A stretch of 64,000 nt of DNA from Pisciglobus halotolerans. Lineage in GTDB: Bacteria > Bacillota > Bacilli > Lactobacillales > Carnobacteriaceae. The first letter of the stretch is position 1. Every line of letters begins with the position of its first letter. The stretch lies in NCBI RefSeq assembly GCF_900113675.1, contig NZ_FOQE01000003.1, positions 43,746 through 107,745 of the forward strand, in the 5' to 3' direction. The notes under the pieces are model-generated. The model worked only from the letters and a program-made list of their open reading frames with translations, searched no databases and was not told the origin of the DNA. This document shows, piece after piece, positions 38,435-47,830 of this stretch. A program made the translations under genes and the position numbers.

Positions 38435-39059
38435 CCCCATCGACCTTGAAACAGTAGGATTTAAATTAAACTCATCATATATTTGGAGTGAGGAGTAGTA
38501 GAGAGATATCAGTTTGACTGTTGACGGATATAGCGGATGCTGTTCATAAAAAAATCAGCACAAGTTTATTGAATGGTTAAAAAATTCGTGTTAAGTAGAG
38601 GATATAAATATAGGAACAGAATAGTATCGTTTTTGGTGTGGATATTCATAAACATTCACGCCTATTATTTTTTTCACATTCATGCCAATACTAAAAAGCA
38701 GCAAAAGTATCGCTACTCTTGCTGCTGGAAAGTGATGAGTTAGTTATTGAAAAGGCCTTTTTTTTGACGGTTATATTCAATGATTTTTTCATAATCGTTG
38801 TACGAATTCGTGCGAGCTCGTTAAAGAAGGGTGCAGTTGTCCAGCGAATCGATTCTGATGTAATATGAACCGAGAAAGGCCTCGAACGAATTAGCCATTG
38901 TTCCATTCGACACGAATGAATACATAGGCTTTAAGGACGAGCTTGAGGACACTACAGGCTCCTCAAGTTTGCCTGATTCCTTTCACGTAAAAGGAGCGAA
39001 TAAGCGGGAACAACTGCCCATTATTAGACACTATTGATACCTCATTCCAATTCATGCGC
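38435..39059. other. Intergenic region with a gene remnant on the minus strand
   Basis: The hairpin AGCAGCAAAAGTA/TACTCTTGCTGCT (38697-38726) followed on the minus strand by TTTTT is a minus-strand terminator. Just before it, minus-strand fragments in different frames end in DYEKIIEYNRQKKGLFNN with a stop at 38740-38742, and contain AYVFIRVEW further upstream. They look like the decayed 3' end of a gene, but I cannot name it. A CTTGAGGA/TCCTCAAG hairpin lies at 38942-38967. Confidence 0.4.
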
Positions 39060-41207
39060 TTATTTTTTTGATAAGGAGTAAGGAAGGTGCTGTGTTTCTA
39101 CTTCTTTAGGGTTAGGGACGATGCCCAATTGAAAGGCGATCTTTCCGCCATTCATTAAGTCATCATGTTCAAAGAACAAAGACTCGTGTACTTGACCGTT
39201 CCGTTTGATTTCATGAATGAATTGTTGCTGCGGCAAGTTTGGCTCTGCTTGGATCGTCAGTTCATTGCCATTAGAAAGCTTCAATACAGCTTTTTTGACA
39301 AGCGGCATTCCAATCACATATTCTCCTGTTCCAGGGGTAACTGGGTAAAAACCTAAGCTGTTGAATACATACCATCCAGCCATACTGCCGTTGTCTTCAT
39401 CTCCAGGATAACCTGTTGGAGAAGCATCAAAGGCTTGTGTCATCAGCTGTTTCAATAATGGCTGAGCCATTTCTGGTTTGCCGATGTAGCTGAATAAGAA
39501 TGGGTAATGGAAGCTTGGTTGGTTAGAAATCGCCAATTGACCGAATTCTTGAGCCGCCATTTCACTCATTTCATGAATCTCAAAACCATAACCTTCTACA
39601 TTAAAGCTCGGACGTTGATTGCACAATTCAATCAATTTTTCTTCAAATCGTTCTGAAGAACCGTGCAGATCGATCAACCCAGCAAAATCTTGGTAAACGG
39701 CAAAGCTGCTTTGCCAAGCGCTGCCTTCTGCGTAATCGCGTCCCCAACGGATATTAAGGAAATTATCGCGGAATTGTCCTTCTTTATCCTTAGAACGCAT
39801 AAAGCCAGTTTCAGGATCAAAAATATTTTGATAGTTCAACGCTTGTTTTTGGTAATAGGCTTTATCTTCTTGTTTATTTAATACTTCTGCTACTTTGCTA
39901 ATACAAAAATCACTATAGGCATAATCTAGGGTATGGTTGACGGATTCATGGTGGTGATTTGGTACATAACCATATTTCAAGTAGTCATAAGTTCCTTGTC
40001 GACCATAATTGTCGTGCTCGCTTTGAACGGTCGCGCCTTTTTTCATGGCTTCTAAAAAGCGGCCCATCAAATCTTTGCCGATTCCCTTTTGAGCTGCATC
40101 TGCAATAACGGCATCGATCAATGTTCCTGGCATCAAACCTCTTTCATCTGGAGATAACCATTTTGGCAAGAAACCAGTTTCTTCATAACTGTTTAAAAAG
40201 CCTTCTAACATATCGACATATTTGTCTTGAGCAATAAGAGAATAGAAAGGATATACAGTCTTGTACGTATCCCAGAAGCCGTTGTTTGTATAAAGACTGC
40301 CTTTTTTAACGGTTTTGTTAAACGTATCGTAGTGGATCTTTTCGCCATTTTCGTCTAATTCATAGAACGTTTGTGGGAAAAGGAACATCCGATACAAGTT
40401 ATGGTAAAACGTTTCTGTTTGTTTTGGATCTGTATGTTCTACTTGAACGCGGTCAAAGTAGCTTTGCCATTCAGCAATGCTATTGTCTAAATAAGTTTCT
40501 GGTGCCAATTGTTCTTCGCGTTTTAAGTTTAGACGCGCTTGTTCTTCACTGATAAAAGAAGTGCCCATTCGAACAGTTTGTTTTTCGATTTCACCAAAAG
40601 AAAGTAGAACAGAGCCGTCTTCGCCGTTAGCCGCTTCTAGAGGAACAGTTAGTGGTTCATCAAAACGCAAAACAAAGTAGAAGGTAAAGTCTGGATCTTC
40701 GCTGCCGGAAAAATTGATCACTTGGCAAGCAACAGTATGCTCATCCAATGATTTTACTTGATAACGTCCTGGCAATGTCAAGACAAGACCATTTTGTTTT
40801 TGATGATAATCAATCGTCAACACGCCGCCATACATACTTGGAACAAGACGTGAGGTGATGTGATAGCGCATTTGTTCTACCTTGATTTGAACAGGAGAGA
40901 ACGTGCTCTCTTCAGGGCGATAAGAACTTTGGATATCAAATAAGCTTGTTTTTTCTTGGATCCCGCTGACCGGTGTCAAAAGAAGATGACTGAAGTCGCC
41001 CATCCAAGGACTTGGTTGATGAGCTAAACGGTAGCCCTGAAAAGTTCTGTCTTCTGGGTGGAACCACCAGCTGCCTTTTTGATCGGTTGTTTGGACAGCG
41101 AAAAAGTTCATGCCAAATGGAACGCCTGCATAGGGAAGGCAGTTTCCGTGTGAAAAGCTATGTTGATTTGCAGTGCCGTGTGTTGTATTGATTTGTGTAA
41201 TGTTCAT
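39060..41207 (-). CDS. GH92 alpha-mannosidase (cytoplasmic)
   Basis: A 715-residue family 92 exo-alpha-mannosidase. Family features: the N-terminal FSHGNCLPYAGVPFGMNFFAV with WWFHPEDRTFQGYRLAHQPS, the central catalytic domain DTYKTVYPFYSLIAQ and LPKWLSPDERGLMPGT, and the C-terminal PGDEDNGSMAGWYVFNSLGF. GH92 enzymes are Ca2+-dependent and remove alpha-1,2-, 1,3- or 1,6-linked mannose from N-glycans. No signal peptide, so it acts inside the cell. The start overlaps the regulator stop by 4 nt. It is transcribed convergently with the two-component operon. Confidence 0.93.
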   Translation of the reverse strand: MNITQINTTHGTANQHSFSHGNCLPYAGVPFGMNFFAVQTTDQKGSWWFHPEDRTFQGYRLAHQPSPWMGDFSHLLLTPVSGIQEKTSLFDIQSSYRPEESTFSPVQIKVEQMRYHITSRLVPSMYGGVLTIDYHQKQNGLVLTLPGRYQVKSLDEHTVACQVINFSGSEDPDFTFYFVLRFDEPLTVPLEAANGEDGSVLLSFGEIEKQTVRMGTSFISEEQARLNLKREEQLAPETYLDNSIAEWQSYFDRVQVEHTDPKQTETFYHNLYRMFLFPQTFYELDENGEKIHYDTFNKTVKKGSLYTNNGFWDTYKTVYPFYSLIAQDKYVDMLEGFLNSYEETGFLPKWLSPDERGLMPGTLIDAVIADAAQKGIGKDLMGRFLEAMKKGATVQSEHDNYGRQGTYDYLKYGYVPNHHHESVNHTLDYAYSDFCISKVAEVLNKQEDKAYYQKQALNYQNIFDPETGFMRSKDKEGQFRDNFLNIRWGRDYAEGSAWQSSFAVYQDFAGLIDLHGSSERFEEKLIELCNQRPSFNVEGYGFEIHEMSEMAAQEFGQLAISNQPSFHYPFLFSYIGKPEMAQPLLKQLMTQAFDASPTGYPGDEDNGSMAGWYVFNSLGFYPVTPGTGEYVIGMPLVKKAVLKLSNGNELTIQAEPNLPQQQFIHEIKRNGQVHESLFFEHDDLMNGGKIAFQLGIVPNPKEVETQHLPYSLSKK

Positions 41208-42247
41208 GAATGATGCTCCTTTGTTGAATGCCGTTTAATCAAACTAACAGGTATTTTTGTATCTTCAGGTACTTCATTATGTTCAATCCAACTGATCAAG
41301 TAGCGTCCGGCTGTTTCTCCTAATAACTTAAAGTTCTGCGCCACGGTCGTCAAAGGTGGATCGACTAAGTGAGCCGCTTGCAGGTTATCAAAGCCGGTGA
41401 TAGAAAAATCGGCAGGGATAGAAAAGCCTGCTTCTTTTAATTGCTTCATGGCTGTAATAGCGGTTAAATCGTTTTCACAAACGAATGCCGTTACTTCATG
41501 TTCTTTGATATAGGCTAACAGTCCATCATTAGTGGCCTGCTTGTCTTCAATCAAAGTTAAAAAGTTGAGATCAGCCTCTTTGATCGCTTGAATATAGCCG
41601 ATGTAGCGCTGTCTGACAGATTGCGGTTGGGTAAGCTGACCACTGAACAGATAACCGATCCTTGTATGTCCTTGTTGGATCAAAAGTTGCGTAGCTAAAA
41701 ATCCGCCGTCGGTATTCTCAGAAACAATGGCTGGAAAAGGCAAGTCATAAATCTTTTTGTCGAGAAGAACAACGGGAAATTGTTTAAAAGATAACTCAGC
41801 CAACAGATTTAAGTGACTTTCTTGATTTTGGACATAGTAGATCAAGCCGTCAAATTCTGCAATGATTTCATCTGCTTGTTTTTGGTTTAAATAATCCAGC
41901 GTCGTCATCAAAATATCACTCTGGTTATGTTGCATGATCGGTGTGATGCCTTCCGTAAAGTTCCCCAGATAAAGATTGTCCATAAAAGGCAAGACGAATA
42001 AAATTTGATTGGCTTTTTTAACTTCTGATTGTGAAAGGTCTTTTACAAAACTTCCTTTACCGCGAATTCGTGAGATCAATCCAGCCTGTTCTAATTCTGC
42101 TAAGGCGCGTTTAGACGTAATACGGCTGACTTGATAGGTTTCTGACAATTCCTTTTCTGTAGGCAATTGGCTTCCAGATGGGAACTTACCAGCCGAAATG
42201 GCTTTTTCTAAGTCTTCATAAATTTTTTGGTAAAGAGGTTGGTTCAT
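41204..42247 (-). CDS. GntR/LacI-type transcriptional regulator
   Basis: A 347-codon regulator with an N-terminal GntR winged helix (MNQPLYQKIYEDLEKAISAG; LPTEKELSETYQVSRITSKR) and a C-terminal periplasmic-binding-protein-like sensor domain (IGYLFSGQL; FVCENDLTAITAMKQLKEAG; FSITGFDNLQAAHLVDPPL). This architecture is that of AraR-type sugar repressors. ATG 42247 has GGAGATG upstream; a longer frame to 42334 is unlikely. It heads the GH92 operon and so probably responds to mannose-containing sugar. TATACTATA occurs in its own promoter and in that of the importer (near 30391), a possible shared operator. Confidence 0.9.
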   Translation of the reverse strand: MNQPLYQKIYEDLEKAISAGKFPSGSQLPTEKELSETYQVSRITSKRALAELEQAGLISRIRGKGSFVKDLSQSEVKKANQILFVLPFMDNLYLGNFTEGITPIMQHNQSDILMTTLDYLNQKQADEIIAEFDGLIYYVQNQESHLNLLAELSFKQFPVVLLDKKIYDLPFPAIVSENTDGGFLATQLLIQQGHTRIGYLFSGQLTQPQSVRQRYIGYIQAIKEADLNFLTLIEDKQATNDGLLAYIKEHEVTAFVCENDLTAITAMKQLKEAGFSIPADFSITGFDNLQAAHLVDPPLTTVAQNFKLLGETAGRYLISWIEHNEVPEDTKIPVSLIKRHSTKEHHS

Positions 42248-42483
42248 AGATTCATCTCCAAGTTGGTATATCATTTTAGTTAGGTATAGTATAAATTTGC
42301 GATTAATATGAAATAAAATATGGACTATTGTCAATATTTACTTCATTATACACTACTTTAACGCAAGAATCTTAATATTTTATTGACAAATGTCAAAAAA
42401 ATTCTATTCCAAAAAAATAAATGATATATCAACATGGGTGATAGGTAGCTGAATCATTTTTTAAAAAGAAACCAGCATTTCAG

Positions 42484-42545
42484 TTGACAATAGACACAAC
42501 CATGTTATAATGAGCACATATTCATATGAGTGTTCAATCATTACA
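42484..42545 (+). promoter_or_regulatory. Promoter and possible metalloregulator operator
   Basis: -35 TTGACA (42484-42489), 16-bp spacer, -10 TATAAT (42506-42511). Just downstream, TATTCATATGAGTGTTCAA (about 42519-42537) resembles ArsR/SmtB-family operators, but no such regulator is encoded nearby. A free-standing GGGAGGGG at about 42568 is not followed by a gene. Confidence 0.55.
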
Positions 42546-42663
42546 TAACGGAACCATTACGATTTAGGGAGGGGACCAAAACATCATTTAATTTGCTATA
42601 TAAATAGATATTTCATGAAACAAGTGCTGGATCAATTGAGACCACCCATAGGAGGAGATAGAA

Positions 42664-44604
42664 ATGGAACGTATTGAAAAAAGCCAATCAAAAGAAGAAC
42701 ACAGTCATTCTCATGAACATGGACATCGCCACAACCACGATCATGGAAAAACGCCGATTAGCTTATACTTTATCGGTTTGGGGTTAACTGTGGTTGCTTT
42801 GTTTTTAAATGAAAATCACGTAATTTTGCAAAATGTTCTTTTTTCCTTAGCAACGATCACAGCCGGTTATCATGTAGTCGTGCTTGAAGGAATCGGAGAA
42901 ACGGTCGAAAACACAAAACGAAAAAAGAAGTTTACACCCAATTCACATATCTTAATGGGAATAGCTGCGATCGGTTCTGCTGTGTTAGGAAATTTCTGGG
43001 AAGCCGCTTTATTGATCCTGATTTTCTCAGGGGCACATTTTCTTGAAGAATATGCAGAAGGAAGAAGTAAAAGAGAAATCACAAAGCTGCTTGAGATGAA
43101 CCCGACGACAGCACGATTGATGACACCAGACGGCCAAATCAAAATAGTAGATGTCAGTGAATTAAAAGTTGGCGACAAACTCCAAGTACTGAACGGTGAC
43201 CAAGTTCCGATCGACGGAACGATTCTTTCAGGATCAACGGCTATTGATGAATCATCTATCAATGGTGAAAGTATCCCGAAAGAAAAAACAGCAGGAGATA
43301 GTGTTTTTGGTAGTACCATCAATGGAACAGGAACTTTTACGATGGAAGTCACCAAAGAAAACAAAGATACTGTCTTTTCAAAGATCTTACAGTTGGTCAA
43401 TCAAAATCAAAACAATCAAACAAAAGCTAGCGGGATCATCCAAAAGTTTGAGCCAAAATATGTGAAGATCGTTTTGGTCGCAACTGTGCTTGTCATTGTA
43501 TTGTCGCCATTTATGTTCAATTGGACCTGGTCTGAAAGTGTTTATCGTGGTTTAGTTCTTTTAATTGCTGCCTCACCGTGTGCTTTAGCAGCTGCCACAG
43601 TATCTGTTACCCTATCTGCAACGTCTAATCTCGCTAAAAAAGGTGTCCTTTCAAAAGGAAGTGCTTATTTGTCCCAATTAGCAGATATCGATGTGATTGC
43701 ATTTGATAAGACAGGGACTTTGACAAATGGGAAACCTGAAGTCACAAACATTCATTTTTCAGATGTGCTAAACCAAGATGCGTTGATCGATGTGATCGTT
43801 GCACTTGAAAAAGAATCCAACCATCCATTAGCTGAAGCGATTTTAAGAAAATTCACAGCTAAGCATCCAGTAGCGATCGAAGTAAACAATCAGATCGGTA
43901 CTGGGCTTGAAGGAAAATATGACGGCCATGTTTATCGCATCGGAAAGCCGACTTCATTTAATCAAGTAGATGAAACATACAGCCAACTGAATCGTGAGTG
44001 GGCATCAGAAGGAAAAACCGTTGTGTATGTGGCGCAAGATGAAAGGGTTGTTGGATTGATCGGTTTGATGGACGTCCCGAATGAACAAGCCAAAGCAACG
44101 ATTGAATACTTTAAGCAAAAAGGGATCCATACCACATTGATCACAGGAGATTCTGAAATGACAGGAAAAGCTGTAGCGAAACAGTTAGGGATCGATGAAG
44201 TGATCGCCAATGTGTTGCCGGAAGATAAGTCAAAAATCATAGACAAACAAAAAGAACAATATGGTGTTACTGCTATGGTAGGGGATGGCGTAAACGATGC
44301 GCCTGCTTTAGTCAATGCAGATGTAGGGATTGCGATGGGAGAAGGTACAGACGTAGCTGTAGAAGTTTCTGACTTAGTTTTGATGAATAACCGTTTGTCT
44401 AAGTTGGTTGAGTCGCATAAGACTTCTTCAAGAATGAAACGTGTGATTTGGGAAAATATTATTTTTTCAATGGCTGTCGTTGCCTTTTTAGTCGTCGTCA
44501 GCTTCTTAGGACTAACGGACATTGCCATCAGTGTCATTATTCATGAAGGGAGTACGCTAGTCGTGATCTTGAATGGGCTGCGTTTGTTAATGACGAAAAA
44601 TTAA
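42664..44604 (+). CDS. P1B-4-type heavy-metal ATPase
   Basis: A 646-residue metal efflux ATPase. The N-terminal 30 residues are histidine-rich (HSHSHEHGHRHNHDHG). The membrane metal motif is SPC (S304-P-C) in AASPCALAAATVSV, not CPC, and the last helix has HEGST (H627) in HEGSTLVVILNGLRLL. These two motifs define the P1B-4 group, which exports Fe2+, Co2+ or Zn2+ (PfeT, FrvA, CoaT). DKTGT (D348), NGES in place of TGES, SNHPLAEA and GDGVNDAP are present. No HMA domain. The promoter may be under an ArsR-type or other metal sensor encoded elsewhere. Iron is a likely substrate by analogy. Confidence 0.88.
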   Translation: MERIEKSQSKEEHSHSHEHGHRHNHDHGKTPISLYFIGLGLTVVALFLNENHVILQNVLFSLATITAGYHVVVLEGIGETVENTKRKKKFTPNSHILMGIAAIGSAVLGNFWEAALLILIFSGAHFLEEYAEGRSKREITKLLEMNPTTARLMTPDGQIKIVDVSELKVGDKLQVLNGDQVPIDGTILSGSTAIDESSINGESIPKEKTAGDSVFGSTINGTGTFTMEVTKENKDTVFSKILQLVNQNQNNQTKASGIIQKFEPKYVKIVLVATVLVIVLSPFMFNWTWSESVYRGLVLLIAASPCALAAATVSVTLSATSNLAKKGVLSKGSAYLSQLADIDVIAFDKTGTLTNGKPEVTNIHFSDVLNQDALIDVIVALEKESNHPLAEAILRKFTAKHPVAIEVNNQIGTGLEGKYDGHVYRIGKPTSFNQVDETYSQLNREWASEGKTVVYVAQDERVVGLIGLMDVPNEQAKATIEYFKQKGIHTTLITGDSEMTGKAVAKQLGIDEVIANVLPEDKSKIIDKQKEQYGVTAMVGDGVNDAPALVNADVGIAMGEGTDVAVEVSDLVLMNNRLSKLVESHKTSSRMKRVIWENIIFSMAVVAFLVVVSFLGLTDIAISVIIHEGSTLVVILNGLRLLMTKN

Positions 44605-44743
44605 TCTTTTTTCAGAGGACAAAAACAAGTTTTTTTAATCGATAAAAAAGGAAAAATCAATAGTGGATATTGCTTGACTACAATTGGGTATAGCGTTACG
44701 CTCGTCCTGAAAGAAAATATAGGAAATATAGGAGGAATCGTTC

Positions 44744-46516
44744 ATGAGATACACAAATGGGAATTACGAAGCATTTGCAAGAAGCCGCAAACCAGAAGGC
44801 GTTGAAGACAAGAGTGCTTACATCGTCGGCGCTGGTTTAGCAGGATTAGCAGCAGCCGTTTTCTTGATTCGAGATGGCCACATGAAAGGTGATCATATCC
44901 ACATCTTTGAGGAATTGTCTCTTTCAGGTGGTTCATTAGATGGGAAGTTTATTCCGCATGATGGTTTTGTTACGCGCGGCGGACGCGAAATGGAAAATCA
45001 TTTTGAGTGTTTGTGGGACCTCTTTCGTTCTGTTCCTTCACTTGAAGTGGAAGATGCATCTGTTTTAGATGAATTTTATTGGTTAGATCATGATGATCCT
45101 AACTCTTCTAATTGCCGCATTATCCACAACCGTGGTGAACGTGTAGACGATGATGGTCAATTTACACTATCGAAAAAAGCGCAAAAAGAATTGGTCGAAC
45201 TGTTCATGACAGCTGAAGATCAATTGATCGGTAAAAAAATTGAAGATGTTTTTGGTGAAGAGTTCTTTGAATCTAATTTCTGGTTGTACTGGAGCACCAT
45301 GTTTGCATTTGAAAAATGGCATTCTGCAATTGAAATGAGACGTTATGTCATGCGCTTCATTCACCATATCAAAGGATTGCCTGACTTTACTGCCTTGAAG
45401 TTTACGCGTTATAACCAATATGAATCATTAGTCAAACCTTTGATCACATTCTTGAAAGATCAAGGTGTCGATTTCCAATATGAAACGCAAATCAATAACA
45501 TTCAAGTTGATATAGATGCGGATACTAAAGTTGCCCGCAACATTTTTTTGACAAAAGAAGGAAATACGCAAGAGATTCCTTTAACGAAAGATGACTTAGT
45601 TTTTGTTACAAATGGATCGATCACAGAAAGTTCTACTCAAGGAGACCATTACACACCTGCGCCTATTACTCATGAGCTGGGGGGAAGCTGGAATCTGTGG
45701 AAGAACTTAGCTCAGCAATCTCCAGAGTTTGGACATCCAGAAGTTTTCTATAAAGATCTTCCAGATGAAAGCTGGTTTGTTTCAGCAACGATTACGTGGG
45801 AAAACTTTGATATTGAACCTTACATTTCTCGTTTAACACAAAGAAAACTGCGCTCAGGGAAAGTTGTAACTGGTGGGATCGTGACGATCAAAGATTCAAA
45901 CTGGATGATGAGTTTTGCCATTCACCGTCAACCGCATTTTAAAGAACAAAATGATCAACAAACCATTATGTGGGTATACGGCTTATTATCCAATACACCA
46001 GGAAACTATATCAAAAAACCGATCGAGCAATGTTCTGGTCAGGAAATTGCTCAAGAGTTAATGTATCATCTTGGTGTCATAGAAGAGGACATCCAAACAT
46101 TCTCGGAAACATCTTGTGTCGTAACACCAGTTTATATGCCGTTTATTACCTCTTACTTTATGTTAAGAGAACCAGGGGACCGTCCTGCTGTGATTCCAGA
46201 AGGTTCAAAAAACTTGGCTTTCATTGGAAACTTTGCTGATACAGAACGAGACACGGTCTTTACAACAGAATATTCGGTCAGAACAGCCATGGAAGCTGTT
46301 TATCAATTATTAGACGTTGAACGTGGTGTGCCTGAAGTTTTTGATTCTGCCTATGACATTCGTACACTTGCAAGTGCGATCTACTATCTGACAGATAAGA
46401 AGAAAATCACTTCAAGCGACTTGCCATTTGTAGAACGGAAATTGATTGAACGATTTGTGAAAAAAACAAAAGGAACTTATATTGAAGATATTTTGAAAGA
46501 GGCTAAATTGATCTAG
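44744..46516 (+). CDS. ohyA: Oleate hydratase
   Basis: A 590-residue FAD-dependent enzyme that adds water to the cis-9 double bond of oleic and linoleic acid, giving 10-hydroxy fatty acids. It has the FAD-binding GxGxxG in [18 protein letters not shown] near residue 29, the family blocks GGRFEN-like [36 protein letters not shown] and [24 protein letters not shown]. The ribosome binding site AGGAGGA is well placed. In Gram-positive pathogens OhyA detoxifies host unsaturated fatty acids. Single gene with its own terminator. Confidence 0.95.
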   Translation: MRYTNGNYEAFARSRKPEGVEDKSAYIVGAGLAGLAAAVFLIRDGHMKGDHIHIFEELSLSGGSLDGKFIPHDGFVTRGGREMENHFECLWDLFRSVPSLEVEDASVLDEFYWLDHDDPNSSNCRIIHNRGERVDDDGQFTLSKKAQKELVELFMTAEDQLIGKKIEDVFGEEFFESNFWLYWSTMFAFEKWHSAIEMRRYVMRFIHHIKGLPDFTALKFTRYNQYESLVKPLITFLKDQGVDFQYETQINNIQVDIDADTKVARNIFLTKEGNTQEIPLTKDDLVFVTNGSITESSTQGDHYTPAPITHELGGSWNLWKNLAQQSPEFGHPEVFYKDLPDESWFVSATITWENFDIEPYISRLTQRKLRSGKVVTGGIVTIKDSNWMMSFAIHRQPHFKEQNDQQTIMWVYGLLSNTPGNYIKKPIEQCSGQEIAQELMYHLGVIEEDIQTFSETSCVVTPVYMPFITSYFMLREPGDRPAVIPEGSKNLAFIGNFADTERDTVFTTEYSVRTAMEAVYQLLDVERGVPEVFDSAYDIRTLASAIYYLTDKKKITSSDLPFVERKLIERFVKKTKGTYIEDILKEAKLI

Positions 46517-46558
46517 TTGCTTCATTGACTAGATCAGATTGTTAGTCGAGCACTTTGG

Positions 46559-46592
46559 GGCATGAACGAAGAACAACGTTCATGCCTTTTTT
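46559..46592 (+). terminator. Terminator after ohyA
   Basis: A 10-bp stem GGCATGAACG/CGTTCATGCC with an 8-nt loop and six T. Confidence 0.92.
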
Positions 46593-46735
46593 CTAGTTTA
46601 TTTTAGTATGATAGAAGGGGCCAAATATTTCTTTGGACATTTCTGATTTGTGTTATATCCAACTTCTTCCTATAATAGAGAAAGAAGCTGATTGATAAGA
46701 CAGGCAACTAAAGAGCAGTAAGAAAGGAGAACAAC

Positions 46736-47695
46736 ATGGGATTATTAGTAGACGGAAAATGGCATGATAAATGGTATGACACAGAAAGCAGCGGAGGGCG
46801 TTTCATTCGTCAATCGTCACAGTTTCGCAATTGGGTCACGCCCGATGGAAGTGCAGGCCCGAGTGGAGAAGGTGGGTTTAAAGCTGAACCGAACCGCTAT
46901 CACTTGTATGTATCTTTAGCTTGCCCTTGGGCAAATCGTACGTTGATCATGCGCAAGCTCAAAGGATTAGAAGAGATGATTTCTATTTCTGTAGTCAATC
47001 CTTTGATGGCAGAAAATGGTTGGACTTTTGAACCAGATGAAGGTGTTATTCCCGATCCTATTGCACAAGCGGATTACCTGTACGAAGTTTACACACATGT
47101 AGACCCGACTTATAGTGGACGCGTAACTGTTCCTGTACTATATGATTTGAAACAGGACAAAATTGTTAACAACGAGTCATCAGATATTATGCGGATGTTG
47201 AATTCAGCATTTGACGATATCGGCGCTAAGGAAGGAGATTACTACCCTGAAGAGTTGCGTCAAGAGATCGATGAGATCAATGATAAAGTATACAACACAG
47301 TGAACAACGGCGTATACAAGGCTGGCTTTGCGACCAAGCAAGAAGTTTACCAAGAAGAAGTAACGAAACTGTTTGAAACATTGGATGAACTCGAAGAAAG
47401 ATTGCAAGATCGTCGCTTTTTATTAGGCGAACAGCTAACAGAAGCAGATTTGCGTTTATTTACAACCTTGATACGATTTGACAGTGTCTACTACGGTCAT
47501 TTCAAATGCAACATCAGACGCATCACGGATTATAAACATCTATGGCGATATACAAGAGAGTTGTATAATTGGCCAGGCGTTTCTGATACGATCAACTTTA
47601 AGCATATCAAAGAGCATTATTACCGCAGCCATAATACGATCAATCCAACTGGCATTGTTCCAGTAGGTCCGAAATTAGATTTCCGTTTAGATTGA
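46736..47695 (+). CDS. Glutathionyl-hydroquinone reductase-like GST (Xi class)
   Basis: A 319-residue protein with an N-terminal thioredoxin-like domain and a C-terminal helical GST domain. The catalytic cysteine is C63 in VSLACPWANRTLI, the hallmark of Xi-class enzymes (YqjG, PcpF, ECM4) that reduce glutathionyl-hydroquinones. Other conserved blocks are WVTPDGSAGPSGEGGF, VPVLYDLKQDKIVNNESSDI and FLLGEQLTEADLRLFTTLIRFD. Expected location is the cytoplasm. AAAGGAG precedes the ATG. Physiological substrate unknown. Confidence 0.92.
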   Translation: MGLLVDGKWHDKWYDTESSGGRFIRQSSQFRNWVTPDGSAGPSGEGGFKAEPNRYHLYVSLACPWANRTLIMRKLKGLEEMISISVVNPLMAENGWTFEPDEGVIPDPIAQADYLYEVYTHVDPTYSGRVTVPVLYDLKQDKIVNNESSDIMRMLNSAFDDIGAKEGDYYPEELRQEIDEINDKVYNTVNNGVYKAGFATKQEVYQEEVTKLFETLDELEERLQDRRFLLGEQLTEADLRLFTTLIRFDSVYYGHFKCNIRRITDYKHLWRYTRELYNWPGVSDTINFKHIKEHYYRSHNTINPTGIVPVGPKLDFRLD

Positions 47696-47745
47696 TCAAC
47701 ACTCAGAGTCACATAAATCTATAAAATATTTCCAGAAAGCAGGCA

Positions 47746-47783
47746 AAACAGCTCTTGCTGCACTATAGCAGCAAGAGCTGTTT
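47746..47783. terminator. Bidirectional terminator (16-bp perfect stem)
   Basis: AAACAGCTCTTGCTGC and its exact reverse complement around a 6-nt loop, between the convergent GST and aldehyde dehydrogenase genes. Confidence 0.85.
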
Positions 47784-47830
47784 GTCGTTAAAAGATCCCA
47801 AATTGTCTTTTGTTTAGGGAAAACTCAGAA

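Noticed and set aside
38691-38906. A 71-residue minus-strand protein
   Set aside because: Composition (serine-rich end, no ribosome binding site) and frame changes against neighbouring fragments suggest a remnant rather than a gene.
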